NCBI RefSeq assembly: GCF_900323885.1
Contig: NZ_OOHJ01000022.1
Span: 868,001 to 932,000, forward strand
Source: [Actinomadura] parvosata subsp. kistnae
Lineage (GTDB): Bacteria > Actinomycetota > Actinomycetes > Streptosporangiales > Streptosporangiaceae
Direction: 5' to 3'
DNA: 64,000 bases
Below, piece by piece: positions 25,674-33,894 of the stretch. Position 1 is the stretch's first letter. Every line of letters starts with the position of its first letter. The notes below the pieces were generated by a model, which was not told the origin of the DNA, searched no databases, and saw only the letters and a list, made by a program, of their open reading frames with translations. The translations under genes and the position numbers were made by a program.

Positions 25674-26564
25674 GTGCAGCTATCCACCCCCCGGTTCGGC
25701 GCGCGAACGTTGACCAAGCTCGCCCTCACCGTCTCACTGGTCGGCGGCGCCCTGATGGCCGCCTCCCCCGCCCAGGCTCAGGGTCCGTACGAGCGCGGCC
25801 CCGACCCCACGGACGCCATCCTCGAGGCGGGCCGCGGCCCGTTCTCGACCTCGCAGACCAGCGTCTCCTCGCTGAGCGTCAGCGGCTTCGGCGGCGGCAC
25901 CATCTATTACCCGACCGACACCAGCCAGGGCACGTTCGGCGCGATCGCGATCTCGCCCGGGTACACGGCCAGGTGGTCGAGCCTGGCGTGGCTCGGCCCG
26001 CGCATCGCCTCGCACGGCTTCGTCGTGATCGGCATCGAGACCAACACGATCTACGACCAGCCCGCCAGCCGGGGCCGCCAGCTCCTGGCGGCGCTCGACT
26101 ACCTGGTCGAGGACAGCTCGGCCACGGTACGCAGCCGCATCGACCCGTCGCGGCTCGCCGTCGCCGGGCACTCGATGGGCGGCGGCGGCACCCTGGAGGC
26201 GGCCAACGACCGGCCGTCGCTGCAGGCCGCCGTGCCGCTCGCGCCCTGGAACCTGACGAAGTCGTGGACGGGGGTGCGCGTGCCCACGATGATCATCGGT
26301 GGCGAGGCCGACACCGTCGCCCCGGTGGCCACGCACTCGGAGCTGTTCTACTCCAGCATCCCGGCCTCCTCGGAGAAGGCGTACCTGGAGCTGAACAACG
26401 CCAGCCACTTCTTCCCGCAGACCACCAACACCACGATGGCCAAGTCGATGGTGGCCTGGCTGAAGCGGTTCGTCGACGACGACACCCGCTACGAGCGGTT
26501 CCTGTGCCCGCCGCCCAGCGGGCTGTCGATCGAGGAGTACCGCCACACCTGCCCCAGCTCGTGA
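25674..26564 (+). CDS. Secreted polyester hydrolase/cutinase (TfCut2/LCC-like, PET-hydrolase family)
   Basis: From GTG 25674 (GGGAG nearby) the product is 296 residues with a clear signal peptide ending near PAQAQ. The mature protein opens RGPDPTDAILEAGRGPF and closely follows the actinomycete cutinases TfCut2 and LCC. Catalytic Ser167 is in GHSMGG, Asp213 in EADTVAP and His245 in NASHF; the oxyanion Tyr97 is in SPGYTA and a Trp is in PLAPW. In LCC the triad is Ser165/Asp210/His242, nearly the same spacing. The C-terminal Cys pair (FLCPPP and HTCPSS) matches the stabilising disulphide. It would cleave cutin-like esters outside the cell; activity on PET is possible but not shown. It ends at a strong hairpin. 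Confidence 0.93.
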   Translation: MQLSTPRFGARTLTKLALTVSLVGGALMAASPAQAQGPYERGPDPTDAILEAGRGPFSTSQTSVSSLSVSGFGGGTIYYPTDTSQGTFGAIAISPGYTARWSSLAWLGPRIASHGFVVIGIETNTIYDQPASRGRQLLAALDYLVEDSSATVRSRIDPSRLAVAGHSMGGGGTLEAANDRPSLQAAVPLAPWNLTKSWTGVRVPTMIIGGEADTVAPVATHSELFYSSIPASSEKAYLELNNASHFFPQTTNTTMAKSMVAWLKRFVDDDTRYERFLCPPPSGLSIEEYRHTCPSS

Positions 26565-26576
26565 CGACCTGATCCG

Positions 26577-26610
26577 CCGATGGCGGCCGTCTGCCCGCGG
26601 CCGCCATCGG
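26577..26610. terminator. Bidirectional hairpin after the polyester hydrolase
   Basis: Arms 26577-26589 and 26598-26610 pair perfectly over 13 bases with an 8-base loop, between convergent stops at 26564 and 26616. Confidence 0.7.
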
Positions 26611-26615
26611 CCTTC

Positions 26616-27161
26616 CTACGCTGTGGCTTGCCACGCCTTGCCCGCGAGGGCGGCGTCGAGGGGCGTGCCGGTCACGTTCGCCGCCCAGTTCGCCATCGTC
26701 GTGAACGCGGCCTGCGCGATCACCTCCAGCACCTGCTCCCGCGAGTACCCGGCGGCCAGCACCGCGGCGAGGTCGTCCGCCGCCACCAGCCCGCCGGTGC
26801 GCAGGATCGCCCCGGTGAACGCGGACAGCGCGCTGACCTGCTCGCCCTTGCCCTCTCGCAGCGCCTCGATCACCTCGGGCGCCAGGCCCGCCCGCTCGGC
26901 GAACACGGTGTGCGCGGCCACGGACCAGGCGCACCGGTTCGCCACGCTGACCGTGAGCCCGACCACCTCGCGCTCGGCGGGGCTCAGCGCGGACTGCCGC
27001 AGCGCCCGCTGCAACTGGTTGAACCCGTCGATCGCGGCCGGGGCCGCCGCGAGGCTCCCCGCCAGGTTGGGCACGAACCCCACCCGCTGCCGCAGCTCGT
27101 CCAGCGGCTGCCGGGACGCCTCGGGCGCCGATTCGACGGTGTGCACGGTGAAGACGGTCAT
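26616..27161 (-). CDS. Carboxymuconolactone decarboxylase/AhpD-like protein
   Basis: 181 residues from ATG 27161 (GGAGG upstream). The helical CMD fold is seen in LSPAEREVVGLTVSVANRC and the motif RCAWSVAAHTVF. In AhpD the motif is CxxC with a nearby His and reduces peroxides; here the second Cys is Ser (CAWS), a variant common in this superfamily, so peroxidase activity is uncertain. An MmyB-type regulator gene diverges 132 bases away, and such regulators usually control the neighbouring gene. Confidence 0.82.
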   Translation of the reverse strand: MTVFTVHTVESAPEASRQPLDELRQRVGFVPNLAGSLAAAPAAIDGFNQLQRALRQSALSPAEREVVGLTVSVANRCAWSVAAHTVFAERAGLAPEVIEALREGKGEQVSALSAFTGAILRTGGLVAADDLAAVLAAGYSREQVLEVIAQAAFTTMANWAANVTGTPLDAALAGKAWQATA

Positions 27162-27293
27162 CTCGTCCGACCTCCGTGGGAGGGCCAGGAGCACGTCCCC
27201 TGGCCGGGCTCCTCACTGTCGGCGGCCCGGCGCCGCGTTCCAATTCCCTCCGGGGGAAGTGCGTGCGGGCGCGCGGCGTCGTTCACTGTGAGG

Positions 27294-28060
27294 GTGAGCA
27301 CCCCACTCGGCGATCTGCTGCGCCACTGGCGGCGGGTACGGCGGATGAGCCAGCTCGCCCTGGCCCACCACGCGCAGGTCTCGCCGCGCCACCTCAGCTT
27401 CGTCGAGAGCGGCCGCTCCACCCCCAGCCGCGAGTGGATCATGGGTTTGGCCGGCGCGCTCCAGATCCCGCTGCGCGAACGCAACGACCTGCTGCTCGCG
27501 GCCGGCTACGCCCCCGCCTACCGCGAAACGGGCATTGCCGAGCCGACGATGGCCACGATCAGGGCGGCCCTGGAGCGCGTCCTGACCCATCACGAGCCGT
27601 ATCCGGCCGTGGTCATGGACCGCCACTGGAACATCACGCAGGCCAACCACCCCGCCGAGGTCATGTTCGGCTACTTGCGCGCCACCCCGCCCGCGACCGC
27701 CTCCGCCAACGTGATCAGGCTCATGTTCGACCCCGCGAGCTGCGCCCGCACGTCGCCAACTGGGACGAGGTGGCCCCCGCTCTCATCCAGCGCGTGCACC
27801 GCGAGGCGGTCGGCGGCCTCCCGGACGCCACCACCCGCGCCCTGCTGGAGGAGATCCTGCCTCCCGACCGGCGCGGGCCCGACCTCAGAGCCCCGCTCCT
27901 GCCGGTCGTCCCGGTCACCTTCGCCAAGGACGGCCTGACCGTCAGCTACTTCTCCATGATCACCACCGTCGGCACCCCGCAGGACGTCACGGCCCAGGAA
28001 CTGCGCGTGGAGAGCTTCTACCCGGCCGACCCCGCCACGGAGAAGCACCGGTGGGCATGA
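27294..28060 (+). pseudogene. XRE/MmyB-type transcriptional regulator, frame broken by one base
   Basis: The N-terminal helix-turn-helix (LRHWRRVRRMSQLALAHHAQ, VSPRHLSFVESGRSTPSREW) and the start of the MmyB ligand domain (AVVMDRHWNITQANHPAEVM) are in one frame. The rest (HVANWDEVAPALIQRVHREA to 28060) is in another. One extra C in the run 27731-27734 would give FDPRELRPHVANWDEV, the normal family sequence, and a 255-residue protein. GTG 27294 is my choice; GTG 27288 is in frame too. There is no clear ribosome site, so the transcript may be leaderless. It diverges from the CMD gene, its probable target. The break may be an assembly error. Confidence 0.8.
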
Positions 28061-28078
28061 ACCGCATAGCGTAGCCCT

Positions 28079-28588
28079 GTGACGTTCACGACATCCCCCG
28101 CCTCCGCCGCCGACGCCGACGCGGTGGGCGAGATCCACGCGGAGTCCTGGAGGGCCGCCAACGCGCCCTTCTTCGCGCCGCGGTTCTTCGCCGACGCCCT
28201 GCGGCACCGCCGCACCAAGTGGCACGACGTCCTGGCGTCCGAGGACAAGAACACCGTTCTGCTCGCCTTCCTGGACGGCCGCCCGCTGGCCTTCTCCTAC
28301 TTCGGCCCCTCGGCCGCCCACCCGGGCTCCGTGGAGATCTACGGCTTCTACGGCCATCCGGACGGCTGGGGCAGCGGCATCGCCTCGGCCCTGATGACCG
28401 CGACCCTCGACCGCATCCGCGCGGACGGCTTCGGCCACGTTCACCTGTGGACGCTGCGCGACACCCCGCAGTCGCGCCGCTTCTACACCAAGAGCGGCTT
28501 CACCGAGTCCGGCACCGTGCGCACCCACGACTACGGCGACGGCAACCCGCTCCCCCAGGTCGAGTACGAGCTGAGGTTTCCGGCCTAG
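28079..28588 (+). CDS. GNAT-family N-acetyltransferase
   Basis: 169 residues from GTG 28079. The GNAT core is visible as VEIYGFYGHPDGWGSGIASA, which holds the acetyl-CoA loop (R/Q-x-x-G-x-G/A in the form GWGSGIAS), followed by LWTLRDTPQSRRFYTKSGF, the usual C-terminal helix and strand. Substrate unknown; small-molecule amines and protein N-termini are both possible. Its stop overlaps by four bases the stop of the convergent AlkD-like gene. Confidence 0.85.
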   Translation: MTFTTSPASAADADAVGEIHAESWRAANAPFFAPRFFADALRHRRTKWHDVLASEDKNTVLLAFLDGRPLAFSYFGPSAAHPGSVEIYGFYGHPDGWGSGIASALMTATLDRIRADGFGHVHLWTLRDTPQSRRFYTKSGFTESGTVRTHDYGDGNPLPQVEYELRFPA

Positions 28589-29313
28589 GCGTGCTGCCTG
28601 CGCACCATCTCGCTGATCCAGACGGGCGCGAACGGGGACGTGCAGCCCGGCGACGTCGGGTAGTCCTTGAGCACCTGGAGGCGTTCACCGATGTCGACGG
28701 CGCGGGCGCGGTGCTCGGCGTGCTCGATGCCGATCTGCGCCAGGCAGTGGTTCATCGCCCACTGCAGGCGGTCGGGGGCGTCCTTCATCTCGGCCTCGAT
28801 CACGTCGAGCAGCCCCGGCAGGTCGAGGCCCTCGGGCTTCTTCGCCACCCGTTCGGTCGTCAGCGCCCACCCGGCGCTGGCCACCACCGGGTCAGGATCG
28901 GCGGACCAGGCCACGCGCAGCTCCTCCGCGTGCGGACTCTTCTTCACCACGTAACTGACCAGCCAGTCGTGCACCTTGGGCGGGCGCGCCTGGCGGATCA
29001 TGGTGTCCAGCTCGTCCCGCCCGAACGCCTTCGGCCGGCAGATCAGCAACGCCAGCAGGCGCGCGGCGGTGTCGCCGGTCTCCCAGAGCTGCCGGGCCAG
29101 CTCCTGCTGGGTCTTCAGGCGCTTGGCGAGGGCGCGCAGCTTGCCGAGGTTCACGCCGTGGTCGTCGCCGTGCCGCTCGTTCACCTCCCGGATCCGCGGA
29201 TCCTCCAGCGCGGCCAGCTCGGCCATCACCTCAGCCACCGTCTCCCCGGTCACCGGCTTTCCCGCCACCGTCGCCCCGGTCACCGTCTTCCCAGCCTCCG
29301 TCGCCCCGGCCAC
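28585..29313 (-). CDS. DNA alkylation repair protein (AlkD-like HEAT repeats)
   Basis: 242 residues from GTG 29313, with GGGAGG five bases upstream. After a low-complexity N-terminus of repeated VTGATVAGKP/VTGETVAE units the sequence becomes helical HEAT-like repeats, typical of AlkD relatives (VNERHGDDHGVNLGKLRALA, LWETGDTAARLLALLI, ARPPKVHDWLVSYVVKKS, DPVVASAGWALTTERVA). Enzymes of this family excise alkylated purines without base flipping; this exact subgroup is often annotated only by domain. The frame continues upstream but overlaps the next gene, so I reject longer starts. Confidence 0.78.
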   Translation of the reverse strand: MAGATEAGKTVTGATVAGKPVTGETVAEVMAELAALEDPRIREVNERHGDDHGVNLGKLRALAKRLKTQQELARQLWETGDTAARLLALLICRPKAFGRDELDTMIRQARPPKVHDWLVSYVVKKSPHAEELRVAWSADPDPVVASAGWALTTERVAKKPEGLDLPGLLDVIEAEMKDAPDRLQWAMNHCLAQIGIEHAEHRARAVDIGERLQVLKDYPTSPGCTSPFAPVWISEMVRRQHA

Positions 29314-29416
29314 CTCTGCCTCCCGCCGTCGTCGTCCCGGCTGAGAGCCTATGCGGTGCGGTGCCCCACCAGCACTAGCACCGAAATTGACGGTGCCGTT
29401 GGTTAGGGTCCGGCGC

Positions 29417-29818
29417 ATGGCCGTTCGACCCACCACCCACTGGCGCGAGAACGTCGCCGAGGAGGCCCGCCTGGTCGCCTCGGGCGAGCTCGACCCCGCC
29501 GACGCGTACGCCGCGGAGCTGTTCCCCGAGTCCATGCTGCTCGGCACCGACGAGGTCCTGTCCCGCTTCGAGGCCGACCTCGCCGCGCTGTCGGCCCCCT
29601 CCGACGAGGAGGTGTTCGCGGCCGTCGAGCGGGCGGTGCTCGCCCTCAACCAGGTGAACGAGCAGCACGGCGAGGCCGCCTACGAAACCGGCGAGCGCGA
29701 ACACCTGTGCGCCTTCATCGAGGAGTCGATCGTCGAGGCCGGCATCGACGTCGACGCGTTAGCGGCCCGCCACGGCCTGACCCGCCACGAGATCACCGAC
29801 AAGTGGCGAGAGTGGTGA
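29417..29818 (+). CDS. Small DUF5713-like protein
   Basis: 133 residues, acidic and helical, from ATG 29417. The segment AVLALNQVNEQHGEAAYETG followed by EREHLCAFIEESIVEAGI resembles DUF5713, a family without known function. It stands alone 104 bases from the divergent AlkD-like gene. Confidence 0.6.
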   Translation: MAVRPTTHWRENVAEEARLVASGELDPADAYAAELFPESMLLGTDEVLSRFEADLAALSAPSDEEVFAAVERAVLALNQVNEQHGEAAYETGEREHLCAFIEESIVEAGIDVDALAARHGLTRHEITDKWREW

Positions 29819-29883
29819 ACGACGTTCGCGTGCCCTGAACGCCGTTTAATCAAGCTGAACGGTGATCGTTGTTCGAGTACGGT

Positions 29884-30651
29884 GTGGAAGTGCCTCTCTC
29901 AGACTCCGCCGACGGCTCAGTGTGGCTGCGCCGCGAGCGCCCGCTTCGCGACCGCCGGCTCAGCCGCGCCCACATCGTGGGCGCCGCCGTCCCCGTGCTG
30001 GACACCGAGGGGCACCGGGGCCTCTCCATGCGCCGGATCGCCACCGACCTCGGAGTGACGGCCGGCTCTCTCTACTGGTACGTCCGCACCAAGGACGACG
30101 TGCTGGAGCTGGCGCTCGACCGGGTGCTCGGCGAGGTGAACGCCGACCCCGAGGAGCCCGACTGGCGGCACGGGCTGGCCGCGCTCGCCCGCAACACCCG
30201 CGCGATGCTGCTGCGCCACCGCTGGGCGCTGCTGGAGCTGACCGTCCGGCCCAACCTGGGCCCCAACGCCTTCACGCTGGCCGAGACGGGCCTGCACCTC
30301 CTGTCCAGGGCCGGCTTCGCCGACGCCGACCTCGACGCCGCCATGGCCACGGTCAACGACCAGGTGGTGGGCGCCGTGATCGCCGAGGTCGCCTGGCGCG
30401 ACACGCTGACCCGCATGCGGGAGAGCGGCGCGGAGTGGACCCAGCACGCCACCACGGCGTACCTGCGCGACGTCGCCGCCCGCCACCCGCTCCTGGCCCA
30501 CCGCATGGCCGCCGGCAAGGGGGCCGACGTGGAGCGAGACAGCGAACGCCGCTTCGAGTTCGCCCTGAGCTGCCTGCTGGCGGGGTTGTCGGCAACCTGC
30601 GACGCGACAATCCCGAGCGAACACCCCCAAGCAGCACCCGCAGCCCGCTGA
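29884..30651 (+). CDS. TetR-family regulator (TetR_C-type effector domain)
   Basis: About 255 residues. The N-terminal domain is VGAAVPVLDTEGHRGLSMRR and LGVTAGSLYWYVRTKDDVLE, whose SLYWYV motif marks the subgroup close to TetR itself, with a long C-terminal domain. Starts at GTG 29884 or GTG 29890 are both possible and no ribosome site is clear. AACG-GTGAT-CGTT just upstream (about 29858-29870) is a short inverted repeat that could be its own operator. No divergent partner is present. The stop is followed by a repeat-rich region. Confidence 0.85.
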   Translation: MEVPLSDSADGSVWLRRERPLRDRRLSRAHIVGAAVPVLDTEGHRGLSMRRIATDLGVTAGSLYWYVRTKDDVLELALDRVLGEVNADPEEPDWRHGLAALARNTRAMLLRHRWALLELTVRPNLGPNAFTLAETGLHLLSRAGFADADLDAAMATVNDQVVGAVIAEVAWRDTLTRMRESGAEWTQHATTAYLRDVAARHPLLAHRMAAGKGADVERDSERRFEFALSCLLAGLSATCDATIPSEHPQAAPAAR

Positions 30652-30699
30652 CCACCGGCCGCCGCTCACAGGCGAACGACCGCCGGAGACCACTCACGG

Positions 30700-31000
30700 C
30701 CGACCGACGCGCGCGAGCGGCCAGCCGACGAAAGCCGCTCACCGGCGGGCAGCGAAGACCGATCACCAGCAGCCGACGCGCGCGAGCGGGCAGCCAACGG
30801 AGGCCGTTCATCGGCGGCCGACGGGCACGAGCGGCCCGCCGACGCGGGCGAGCGCCCGGCCGATGGAGGCCCTTCAGCGGCAGCCTGGCCCAAGCGAGCG
30901 GCCCGCCGACAGAGGCAGCTCACCAGCCGCCACGGGCGCGAGCGTGCGGCCGGCGGAAGCCGATCACCGGCGGACGGCCGGCGCGGGCGGGTGGGCGAGG
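30700..31000 (+). repeat. Degenerate minisatellite of about 45-base units (30652-31023 holds no gene)
   Basis: Variants of GCGAGCGGCCCGCCGACGGA recur, with GAGCG starting near 30715, 30784, 30829, 30849, 30896 and 30940, mostly 44-47 bases apart. Each full unit carries a TCACCGGCGG-like segment. No frame shows convincing protein. The array follows the TetR stop and runs to the stop of the convergent methyltransferase gene. Copies diverge throughout and there are no conserved repeat-spacer boundaries. Confidence 0.65.
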
Positions 31001-31023
31001 CTGGGCGGGTGCCGGGAGGGGCT

Positions 31024-31773
31024 CTACTCGTCAGCCGATGGTGGGGCGGTGTTGCCCTTGACGCATCTCAGCACGAGGAACACGGGGAACCTGGCGGCAT
31101 CCGGACGTTTCGCGGCCCACTCGGGGGCGGGCTCGGGCTCCGCCATCTCATCCACCCACAGGTCGTGGCGGCGCAGGGTGTTGACGTACGTCGAGAGCGT
31201 GCGGTGGTTCGCGCCCACCTGGCGGCGCAGCGACGACAGCTCGCCGTCGGCCCGCCACCACCCCTCGTCGTAGTAACGCCCGTCACCGCCCGCCCACGAC
31301 CCCGACACCCCTGTGCCGCCGGGGAAGCAGGGGTGCAGGATCGAGCACATGAAGACGCCGCCGGGCCGGAGGGCCGCGGCGGTGGTGGCCACGGCGCCCT
31401 CCAGGTCGTCGATGTCGGACAGCCCGAAACTGCACACCACGGCGTCGAACACCCCGAGCTCCCGCACCGAGCCCGCCCCCGCCGAAACGGTGGCGTCGGC
31501 GTGGAGGTAGCGGATGCCGAGCGGGGATTCGCGTTCGGCCGCCTCCGCCTTCGCGATCAGCGCGGCCGAGAGGTCGGCGCCCACGACCGAGGCGCCGCGC
31601 CGGGCGAGTGCCCGGCTGATGCGCCCGTGGCCGCAGGCGAGGTCGAGGACGCGCCGCCCGGCCACCGGCTCGGCCAGGGAGAGCAGGCGGCGCGCGGCGG
31701 GGTCGTCGACGGTGTCGGTCCAGCCGGCCGCGTAGAAGTCGGCGATCTCGTCGTACCGGGCGGTGCCTGCCAT
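31024..31773 (-). CDS. SAM-dependent class I methyltransferase
   Basis: 249 residues. Motif I is VLDLACGHGRISRALARRG, followed by the acidic VVGADLS, and motif IV-like FDAVVCSFGLSDIDD. This is the UbiE/Methyltransf_11 type, acting on small molecules. The C-terminal part (GEWW-like GWWRADGELSSLRRQVGANH) probably shapes the substrate pocket. Substrate unknown; it stands alone, upstream of nothing co-directional within 40 bases except the MFS gene. Confidence 0.85.
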   Translation of the reverse strand: MAGTARYDEIADFYAAGWTDTVDDPAARRLLSLAEPVAGRRVLDLACGHGRISRALARRGASVVGADLSAALIAKAEAAERESPLGIRYLHADATVSAGAGSVRELGVFDAVVCSFGLSDIDDLEGAVATTAAALRPGGVFMCSILHPCFPGGTGVSGSWAGGDGRYYDEGWWRADGELSSLRRQVGANHRTLSTYVNTLRRHDLWVDEMAEPEPAPEWAAKRPDAARFPVFLVLRCVKGNTAPPSADE

Positions 31774-31816
31774 GCCCCGACCTTAGGCGAGCCGGCGGTG
31801 GCGGCAGAAGGGGTGT

Positions 31817-33004
31817 TCATCGAGCGCGGAATCGGCGTCCCGCCAGCCAGAACAGGGCGAGGGCGATCAGCTCGACGGCGGCGGCCACGGCGGGCAGCCA
31901 GCCGCTGCCGTGCCCGGCGAGCACCAGCCCGCCCACCGCGCCCCCGCCGGACACGCCGGCGTAGACGGCGCTGCTGTTGAGCGCGAGCGCCTGCGGCCCG
32001 GCCGGGCCGGCCAGGGCGAGCAGGCGGGTCTGGGCGGGCGGCGGGATCCACCAGGACACGCCCGCCCACACGGCCAGGAGGGGCAGCAGCGCCGGCAGCG
32101 GCACGGGCCGCAGGAGCAGGCAGGCGCTGAAGACGGCCATCACCGCCGCGAACCCCACGATCCCGGCGATCAGCGCCCGGTCGGGGCCCCACCGGTCGGC
32201 GGCCCGCCCGCCGAGCTGCCCGCCGGCGAACCCGGCGACCCCCGCCAGCACGAACACCCAGCCCAGCTCGACGGGCCCCGCCCCGGCCAGGTCGTGCAGG
32301 AACGGGGCGAGGTAGGTCAGCACCATCATGCTGCCCAGCACGATCGCCACGATCCCGAGCAGCCCGAGCAGCACTTCGGCGCGGGCCAGCGGCGCCAGCC
32401 GGTCCCGGACGGGCATGGCGGCGACGGGCGGCGTCTCCGGCAGGGTCGCCAGGAGGGCCGCCAGCGCGACCAGCCCCAGCGCCCCGCCGACCCCGAACGT
32501 GGCCTGCCAACCGAACGCGCCGCCCACCCACGTGCCGATGGGCACGCCGAGCGCGAGCGACCCGGTCAGCCCGCCCATCACGAGGGCCAGGTAGCGGCCC
32601 TGGCGGCCGTCGGGGGCGAGGGTGGTGGCGATGGCGTACGCGGCGGGCACGACGGCCGCCGCCGCCACCGCCGCCAGCACGCGCAGGCCCATGAGCAGGG
32701 CGTACGAGGTGGTGAACGCCGCCGCCCAGTTGGCCACGACGAACACCGCGAGCGCGCCGGTGAGCAGCCGCCGGCGCGGCCAGGTGGCGGTCACCACGGA
32801 GGCGACGGGCGCGGCCAGCGCGAACGCGAGCGAGAAGGCGGTGACGAGCTGCCCGCCCGCCGCCTCGCTGACGCCGAGGTCGGCGGAGACGGCGGGCAGG
32901 ACGCCGGCGATCACGTAGTCGTCGGTGGCGAAGGTGAACGTGGTGAACACCAGGGCGAGCAGCCAGGCGGGCAGGCGGGCGCGCTGCCGTACGGCGACGG
33001 GCAT
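31817..33004 (-). CDS. MFS drug/sugar efflux transporter
   Basis: 395 residues with about 12 membrane segments. The N-terminal motif FATDDYVIAGVLPAVSADLG and the loop ATWPRRRLLTGALAVFVVAN are typical of the DHA1/AraJ-Cmx group that exports drugs or sugars. The TetR gene divergent at 33086 and the large inverted repeat between them strongly suggest inducible efflux, with an exported compound as inducer. Confidence 0.88.
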   Translation of the reverse strand: MPVAVRQRARLPAWLLALVFTTFTFATDDYVIAGVLPAVSADLGVSEAAGGQLVTAFSLAFALAAPVASVVTATWPRRRLLTGALAVFVVANWAAAFTTSYALLMGLRVLAAVAAAAVVPAAYAIATTLAPDGRQGRYLALVMGGLTGSLALGVPIGTWVGGAFGWQATFGVGGALGLVALAALLATLPETPPVAAMPVRDRLAPLARAEVLLGLLGIVAIVLGSMMVLTYLAPFLHDLAGAGPVELGWVFVLAGVAGFAGGQLGGRAADRWGPDRALIAGIVGFAAVMAVFSACLLLRPVPLPALLPLLAVWAGVSWWIPPPAQTRLLALAGPAGPQALALNSSAVYAGVSGGGAVGGLVLAGHGSGWLPAVAAAVELIALALFWLAGRRFRAR

Positions 33005-33022
33005 GGGGATCCCCTCGATAAA

Positions 33023-33061
33023 GGTAACGACTGTTTCCCCGTTAGGGTAACAGTCGTCACC
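33023..33061. promoter_or_regulatory. TetR-type operator between MFS and TetR genes
   Basis: GGTAACGACTGTT (33023-33035) pairs with AACAGTCGTCACC (33049-33061), 12 of 13 positions complementary, with a 13-base centre. It lies in the 81-base gap between the divergent genes, so one bound dimer could shut both promoters. Confidence 0.7.
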
Positions 33062-33085
33062 TCAATGACGTCAAAGGGAATCGCG

Positions 33086-33667
33086 ATGGCCAGGACCGCC
33101 GACCCGCACCGCCGCGCCGAGCTGCTCGACCAGATCGTCGACTACCTGGCCGACCACGGCCTCTCGACGTTGTCGATGCGGCCGCTGGCCCAGCACCTGG
33201 GCAAGTCCACGCGGGTGCTGACCCACCACTTCGCCGACAAGGAGGCCCTGCTGTCGGCCACCATGGAGCGCCTGGACGAGCGGCACCGCGCCTGGCTGCG
33301 CTCCCTGCCGGGCTGGTCGGGGGCCGACAGCGTGGGGACGATCATCCGGCGCACCTGGGACTGGCAGGCGCAGGAGGAGAACCTGCCGGTCGCCCGGCTG
33401 ATCCACGAGATCGAGGGGCTGGCGGCGGCGGGCAAGCTCGCCGGGCACGTGCCCAGGCTGCTGGCGGACCGGTCGGAGTTCGTGGCGGGGCTGCTGCGGG
33501 AGCGGGGGGTGCCCGAGGCCGACGCCCTGCGGATCTCCACGCTGGCCAACTCGGCGTACACGGGGCTGCAGATCGACTTCCTCACCACCGGCGACCGGGA
33601 GCGGGTGGAGGCGGCGCTGGACCAGCTCTGCGCCCTGGTGGACGAGTGGGTCGCCGCCGCCACCTGA
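33086..33667 (+). CDS. TetR-family repressor of the MFS exporter
   Basis: 193 residues from ATG 33086 (AAAGGGA upstream). The DNA-binding domain is ELLDQIVDYLADHGLSTLSM and HLGKSTRVLTHHFADKEALL; the C-terminal half is a helical ligand domain. It diverges from the exporter gene. The last codons and the stop begin a tandem repeat array. Confidence 0.88.
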   Translation: MARTADPHRRAELLDQIVDYLADHGLSTLSMRPLAQHLGKSTRVLTHHFADKEALLSATMERLDERHRAWLRSLPGWSGADSVGTIIRRTWDWQAQEENLPVARLIHEIEGLAAAGKLAGHVPRLLADRSEFVAGLLRERGVPEADALRISTLANSAYTGLQIDFLTTGDRERVEAALDQLCALVDEWVAAAT

Positions 33668-33770
33668 GCAAGCGCCACCTCGTGAGCAGGCACCACCTCG
33701 TGAGCAGGCACCACTTCATGAGCAGGCACCACCTCCTGAGCAGGCACCACCTGAGCGGGGGCCACCTGGG
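33665..33770 (+). repeat. 18-base tandem repeats starting at a stop codon
   Basis: Units of TGAGCAGGCACCACCTCG start at 33665, 33683, 33701, 33719 and 33737, exactly 18 bases apart, then decay (33752). The first unit begins with the TGA stop of the TetR gene, so each unit starts with an in-frame stop. Confidence 0.9.
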
Positions 33771-33894
33771 CGGGCGCCCCGAGGCAAAGTCTCCGTCATG
33801 GCGGCGCATGGTTGCGGTCTGACCGCCTCCGCGACCCCGGCGGCCGGTAGGAGGCTGATCCCCGGGTCGAGCAGGCACGAGGCGGGGGTAGGAC

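Noticed and set aside
30700..31000. Repeat cluster as a CRISPR array
   Set aside because: Units are adjacent and diverge throughout; no constant repeat with variable spacers, and no cas genes.
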